NCBI GenBank assembly: GCA_038524325.1
Contig: JBCBIS010000088.1
Coordinates: forward strand, 1 to 16,361
Origin: Thermohalobaculum sp038524325
GTDB lineage: Bacteria > Pseudomonadota > Alphaproteobacteria > Rhodobacterales > Rhodobacteraceae
Reading direction: 5' to 3'
Length of the DNA stretch: 16,361 nt
Part shown: positions 14,201 to 16,361 of the stretch, piece after piece
Layout: every line of letters begins with the position of its first letter
Position numbering within the stretch: position 1 is the first letter of the stretch
Translations under genes and position numbers: made by a program
Notes under the pieces: generated by a model
What the model was told of the DNA's origin: nothing
What the model saw: the letters and a program-made list of their open reading frames with translations, nothing else
The model's database searches: none

Positions 14201-16073
14201 CCAAGCGGTTGCGGCTGGCGCGGGTTTTCAGGAGCGTCTCTCGTTGCAGGCGCTGCCGTTCCTGACGCGCTTCGTCACGCGAGATGCTGCGTTCGATGAA
14301 GCCGCGCTCCGCCTCGGCGAGATCCGCCTTGCGAGACGCGAACCATTGCCGCGCCGTGCTCAGCGCATAGCCGGTGAGCAAGGCCTCTTCTTGATGATCG
14401 GGTGGGGCTGCCTGCCAGTCGCGATGGGCGGTCTCGAGCTGCCCCTTCCACACCAGGAAATCGCGCTCCTCCTCGAGCCAACCGCGCAGCCGCGGCCAGG
14501 AGCGCAGCAGCGCCTCATGCGCGACCGATATGAACGGCATCCCGTCGATCTCGCCGCTGGCCAACAGGCGCCAGGCGGGTCGCGAGAGCTCGACTGCCGC
14601 GTCCCATTCCTCCACGCTGCATTCAGATTTCAGCGTCACCCGGCGCACCGGAGCACCCTGAGTTGGGACATGCGCGAGGCGCAGGGTGAAGACCCGCCTG
14701 AGCGCCTCGATCTGGTCCGGGTGGAGGGCGACAAAGCGCTCCGCCCGTTCGGTCAGGGGCTTGGAGATGTCGACCACGCCCAGCGGGAAGCGCAGAACCC
14801 CGTCACCGGCCTCGTCCTCACGCATCCGGTCCCAGGCCTCGGCCATCATATAGGACAGGAGCGGCAGCCCCCCCAACTCGCGTCCGGTGGCCTCGACGAT
14901 CATCGGCAGGATCTCCGGCGCGGCGAAACGGGCACCGAGGGCAGCCGCAGGCCGTTCGATCATGGCATGCAATTCGGCACCGGTCGGTGGTGGCACGTCG
15001 ATCCGCTCGGTGATCTCGAACAGCGCGGATTGCTCCTGGAGCTGGCCATAGTAATCGGACCGCATGCTGGCGATCATCGTGAGGTCGGGGCACTCCATCG
15101 CACCGGCCAGCAGCTGCGAGAACAGTCCGGTCTCGGCCCGATCCGCGCGGGAGAAAAGCTCCTCCCCCTGATCGACATTCAGCAGGAGACGTTGTGGCGG
15201 CTGCCCGCCCGAGACCTGGCTGAGCTGCTCCAAAGCGGCCCCGACAAGACTGCCGAGCGCCGCCCCGTTGTGAAAGTTGCGGACCCATTTGAGCGCCTGA
15301 TCTTCTCGATCCGCCGGATCCTCGAGCCAGAGACCCACCATGGCCCGGGCCAACGCGCCGACCGGTGTATTGCCCGGAGTGACCGTCACGGGCAGCCAGC
15401 CACGGCTGTCATCCAGGGCCTGGGGCCAATCTGCGTCCTGCTCGCCGGGCCAGACCTGGCTGCGCAGGGCCGAGATGACCCCCGCCTCGACGATCGAGGA
15501 TTTGCCCACGCCGGAATTCCCCACCAGCATCCGCAGCCCCCCGCTCCGCCGGCCAAGCGTCCGAAGGATCTCGGCTGTCAGCCGCTCGCGCCCGAAGAAG
15601 AAGGCGGCCCGGCTGGTGTCCATGGCGAAGAGGCCGTGATACGGGTTGATCTGGCGCCAGAGCGGAACCGCCTGGGTCTCGGCCGTCTCGAGCGCGCGGG
15701 AGATGGCCAAGACGACCTCCTGCGGCTGCAGACTGGCGGCGTCGAGCCGGTGGAACTGGCCGATGAAATGCAGCCCGGGCGCAGTTCCGTCGAGCAGGAC
15801 AGGTATGATCCGGGGGCGCCCGCCGCGCCGCGTGTGGCGCAGCGCTTCGTAATATTCGATCTCCTGCCAGGCGCCGATCTCAGCGCCGATGAAGAGAATG
15901 ACGGCATCGGCGACGCCCAGTTCCTCGCCAAGGTCTTTGATCCAATAGGCGCCGGCCAGATTGCGGGCCGGGGCGTAATAGATCTCGCCGTCCGGCCAGG
16001 CTTTGCCGAGGAGATCGACAACCGGCGCGACCCGAGCAGTGTCGCGGGTATTGTAGCTTACGAATAACCGCAC
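11250..16073 (-). CDS. TIR - nSTAND NTPase - transmembrane - WD40 - TPR-like sensor-effector protein (1607 aa)
   Basis: Domains in order. TIR, 1-130: strand A is RLFVSYNTRD (2-11), and GAWQEIEYYEAL (67-78) puts E73 four residues after W69, the position of the NADase Glu in enzymatic TIR domains. nSTAND, about 140-540: PYHGLFAMD (144-152), FFFGRERL, Walker A GNSGVGKS (185-192), Walker B LLLNVDQGEEL (296-306) with D301 and E304/E305, R338 (ASMRSDYYG), GGLPLLSYMMAEAW (401-414) and FISVAHEALLRSWPRLRGWL (514-533). A basic coiled linker precedes one membrane helix (about 629-650), followed by an acidic coil. About fourteen WD40-like blades fill 760-1378, for example RDGTLRLWD (789-797) and MDGTTRIW (1367-1374), enough for two seven-bladed propellers. 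The tail (1385-1607) is helical with a TPR-like DSRGLARALAGDVAGAVADF (1541-1560). Start is GTG 16073, directly before strand A. By family knowledge this is a ligand-triggered NTPase switch with an NAD-cleaving or signalling TIR effector, as in bacterial immunity; no activity is proved. Confidence 0.9.
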   Translation of the reverse strand: MRLFVSYNTRDTARVAPVVDLLGKAWPDGEIYYAPARNLAGAYWIKDLGEELGVADAVILFIGAEIGAWQEIEYYEALRHTRRGGRPRIIPVLLDGTAPGLHFIGQFHRLDAASLQPQEVVLAISRALETAETQAVPLWRQINPYHGLFAMDTSRAAFFFGRERLTAEILRTLGRRSGGLRMLVGNSGVGKSSIVEAGVISALRSQVWPGEQDADWPQALDDSRGWLPVTVTPGNTPVGALARAMVGLWLEDPADREDQALKWVRNFHNGAALGSLVGAALEQLSQVSGGQPPQRLLLNVDQGEELFSRADRAETGLFSQLLAGAMECPDLTMIASMRSDYYGQLQEQSALFEITERIDVPPPTGAELHAMIERPAAALGARFAAPEILPMIVEATGRELGGLPLLSYMMAEAWDRMREDEAGDGVLRFPLGVVDISKPLTERAERFVALHPDQIEALRRVFTLRLAHVPTQGAPVRRVTLKSECSVEEWDAAVELSRPAWRLLASGEIDGMPFISVAHEALLRSWPRLRGWLEEERDFLVWKGQLETAHRDWQAAPPDHQEEALLTGYALSTARQWFASRKADLAEAERGFIERSISRDEARQERQRLQRETLLKTRASRNRLGSLLRAGFVVATVIFAVLGGIATWQWSEAVIARDEAEANLDIAESNFADAEQSRAMLLTALSREQETRVQLEGALRRTDEARLRAEQSAAKYFASLAGGLDAVAHGALKLLLGVEAIRLDHITEIDSQLRAILSSHPWEPLSGHVGPVETILFDETGEELLSAGRDGTLRLWDLADPDRPGSIIHAGDLPVRSVGYASGRIAALIGDDVLFWEDIASDAPPRRLAHGGGKLRTLALSPDGSALTLVPETGPAREISLRTDTIRKFDLPLGAERRAARYSLDGRWLAVAGGETVLIWDRTDLGAAPRRLTAQQGEIYSFDFSRNGDFLATGGFEPFFGNGVSLWDLRDPEGEARVVGEGFDPMGAGYTVTSIAVGMTQGAKDAGTLPDRLIVGTYEGLQGGGTLRIWRPEAPERHAVIARFAEVEAVAFAPQKWLAVADRNGAIHLHDMRQGGAEPRRQSSGAWVFAADASEGLAAIAIGTAEGDVLGLDGHQPGREAQQFGLEDSAVRSIALSPGGAFLAVGTEAGALSIRRRDAPGAAPVFAANVPGGVFRLSFAPEGRRVALAGSTGLSLIDFSGQDQPERVLYSGPERILALRFPASDRLIAATAGGALLVWETLAAEAEPRQIVLRAQGANTAALSPDGRWLALSSQMDRVEVYDLTLPSAPPQVLRVDVTRRVFSALGFPLAFSPDSAWLAFGAGDDRVWLWRSAQWSRPPLALTGHQAGVTSLSFAPDGRHLVSAGMDGTTRIWTQPDRLALRACARAARNMDLAEWQQYFGAQPYRKTCAEWPLPEGLYTDLAARVTRESEIPDALTTLRRAAGEGGETHRHRFARALVLAAEEAFTDESGAESATGLGKLALARNVLGETPLSELQVASADWNRICWRGALDGVAAQVLESCDLAIATAKETERPLWQDSRGLARALAGDVAGAVADFTAFVEWSEATGAQLIAAKRRRGWIAALEAGERPFDEKTLDILRETRR

Positions 16074-16110
16074 GGGCGCCCCGATATCGCGCCACCCTGC
16101 CCCGTGGGTC

Positions 16111-16138
16111 AGTGTACAGGGAAATCAGAGGCTCTCAA
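16111..16138 (-). promoter_or_regulatory. Candidate sigma-70 promoter of the TIR-STAND gene
   Basis: On the minus strand TTGAGA (16138-16133, five of six -35 bases) is followed 16 bases later by TACACT (16116-16111, four of six -10 bases). Transcription would begin near 16104, leaving a leader of about 30 bases before the GTG. It is the best promoter-like pair in this spacer, suggesting the gene has its own constitutive-type promoter. No repressor palindrome was seen over it. Confidence 0.45.
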
Positions 16139-16185
16139 AGGCTGGCGGCTCGAAAGGTTGGAACCCGCCTGTCCTGGGAAAGGCA

Positions 16186-16203
16186 TGGCGCCGAGAAGCG
16201 CCA
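16186..16203 (-). terminator. Small hairpin after the chemoreceptor gene, weak terminator candidate
   Basis: TGGCGC and GCGCCA pair around a six-base loop, ten bases after the chemoreceptor stop. Only a short CCTTTCCC follows on the minus strand, so a true rho-independent terminator is doubtful. It could still separate the chemoreceptor transcript from the TIR-STAND gene. Confidence 0.35.
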
Positions 16204-16213
16204 AACTGCGACG

Positions 16214-16361
16214 TCAGGCAGCGGCGCCGTATCTAGGGGTCCGGTCGGCCGCTCCGCCGCTCGCGTCCTCCGACGTGACGAAGCTGGTCATCAGTTGGTT
16301 CAGATTGCGGGCCTCGCTGCGCAACGTGTCCGAGGCTTTCGCGGTCTGGCTGGCCATCGAC
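16214..16361 (-). CDS. Methyl-accepting chemotaxis protein, C-terminal fragment (5' end outside window)
   Basis: The last 48 codons plus stop (TGA, 16216-16214) are present, read from base 16360. The segment SMASQTAKASDTLRSEARNL and the following NQLMTSFVTSE match the distal end of chemoreceptor cytoplasmic helices, where an A-x-T/S-A-x-S-L-x-x-E-A pattern is followed by a short LxxxxxxF run. A Gly/Ala/Arg-rich tail ending RYGAAA follows; it lacks a CheR-binding NWETF-type pentapeptide. It belongs to the coiled-coil superfamily of MCPs, but the sensor part and ligand lie outside the window. The gene is co-directional with the TIR-STAND gene, 140 bases away, and is not obviously part of its function. 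Confidence 0.72.
   Translation of the reverse strand, partial: SMASQTAKASDTLRSEARNLNQLMTSFVTSEDASGGAADRTPRYGAAA

Noticed and set aside
14046..16067. A 673-codon plus-strand open frame opposite the TIR-STAND gene
   Set aside because: It has low-complexity Arg/Gly/Pro-rich composition and no domain. The opposite strand encodes clear TIR and STAND motifs; this is a GC-bias shadow.

Overview
Organism and overall character. The window is GC-rich and densely coded on both strands, with 4-nt start/stop overlaps and almost no spacer DNA. The gene families (a TTT-type tricarboxylate transporter with a TctD/TctE two-component pair, a TcuA-like dehydrogenase, an FCD-type GntR regulator, an AbrB-family transporter, a chemoreceptor) suggest an alphaproteobacterium, probably Rhodobacteraceae-like. 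That assignment is inference from gene content and composition. I saw no tRNA, rRNA, insertion sequence or CRISPR array. No gene-free stretch exceeds about 160 bases.

Region 1 (1-2948): a tcuA-type flavoprotein runs off the left edge on the minus strand. It diverges from a GntR/FCD regulator that is translationally coupled (ATGA) to an AbrB-family membrane protein. A perfect 7-4-7 inverted repeat lies between the divergent genes, over a plausible tcuA promoter, and looks like the regulator's operator.

Region 2 (2926-10659): a five-gene minus-strand operon runs tctC (binding protein), a TctA-TctB fusion permease, a PrpF/GalD-family isomerase, an unknown 77-aa protein and a D-2-hydroxyacid dehydrogenase. 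It diverges from tctD-tctE. Read together, regions 1 and 2 suggest a catabolic unit: the TTT system imports a tricarboxylate or related acid, TctE/TctD senses it, and TcuA, the PrpF-like isomerase and the dehydrogenase process it. Tricarballylate to aconitate is the best guess for TcuA. The substrate is not proved by sequence.

Region 3 (10821-16073): a small three-helix membrane protein resembling the RipA-like family converges, with no intervening base, on a 1607-codon gene. The large protein has a TIR domain with its candidate catalytic Glu, an nSTAND NTPase, one membrane helix, about 14 WD40-like blades and a TPR-like tail. This is the best candidate for an immune-type or other sensor-effector system. 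The charge pattern around the membrane helix would put the WD40 array outside the cytoplasm.

Region 4 (16214-16361): the last 48 codons of a methyl-accepting chemotaxis protein enter from the right edge on the minus strand, followed by a small hairpin and then the promoter region of the TIR-STAND gene.
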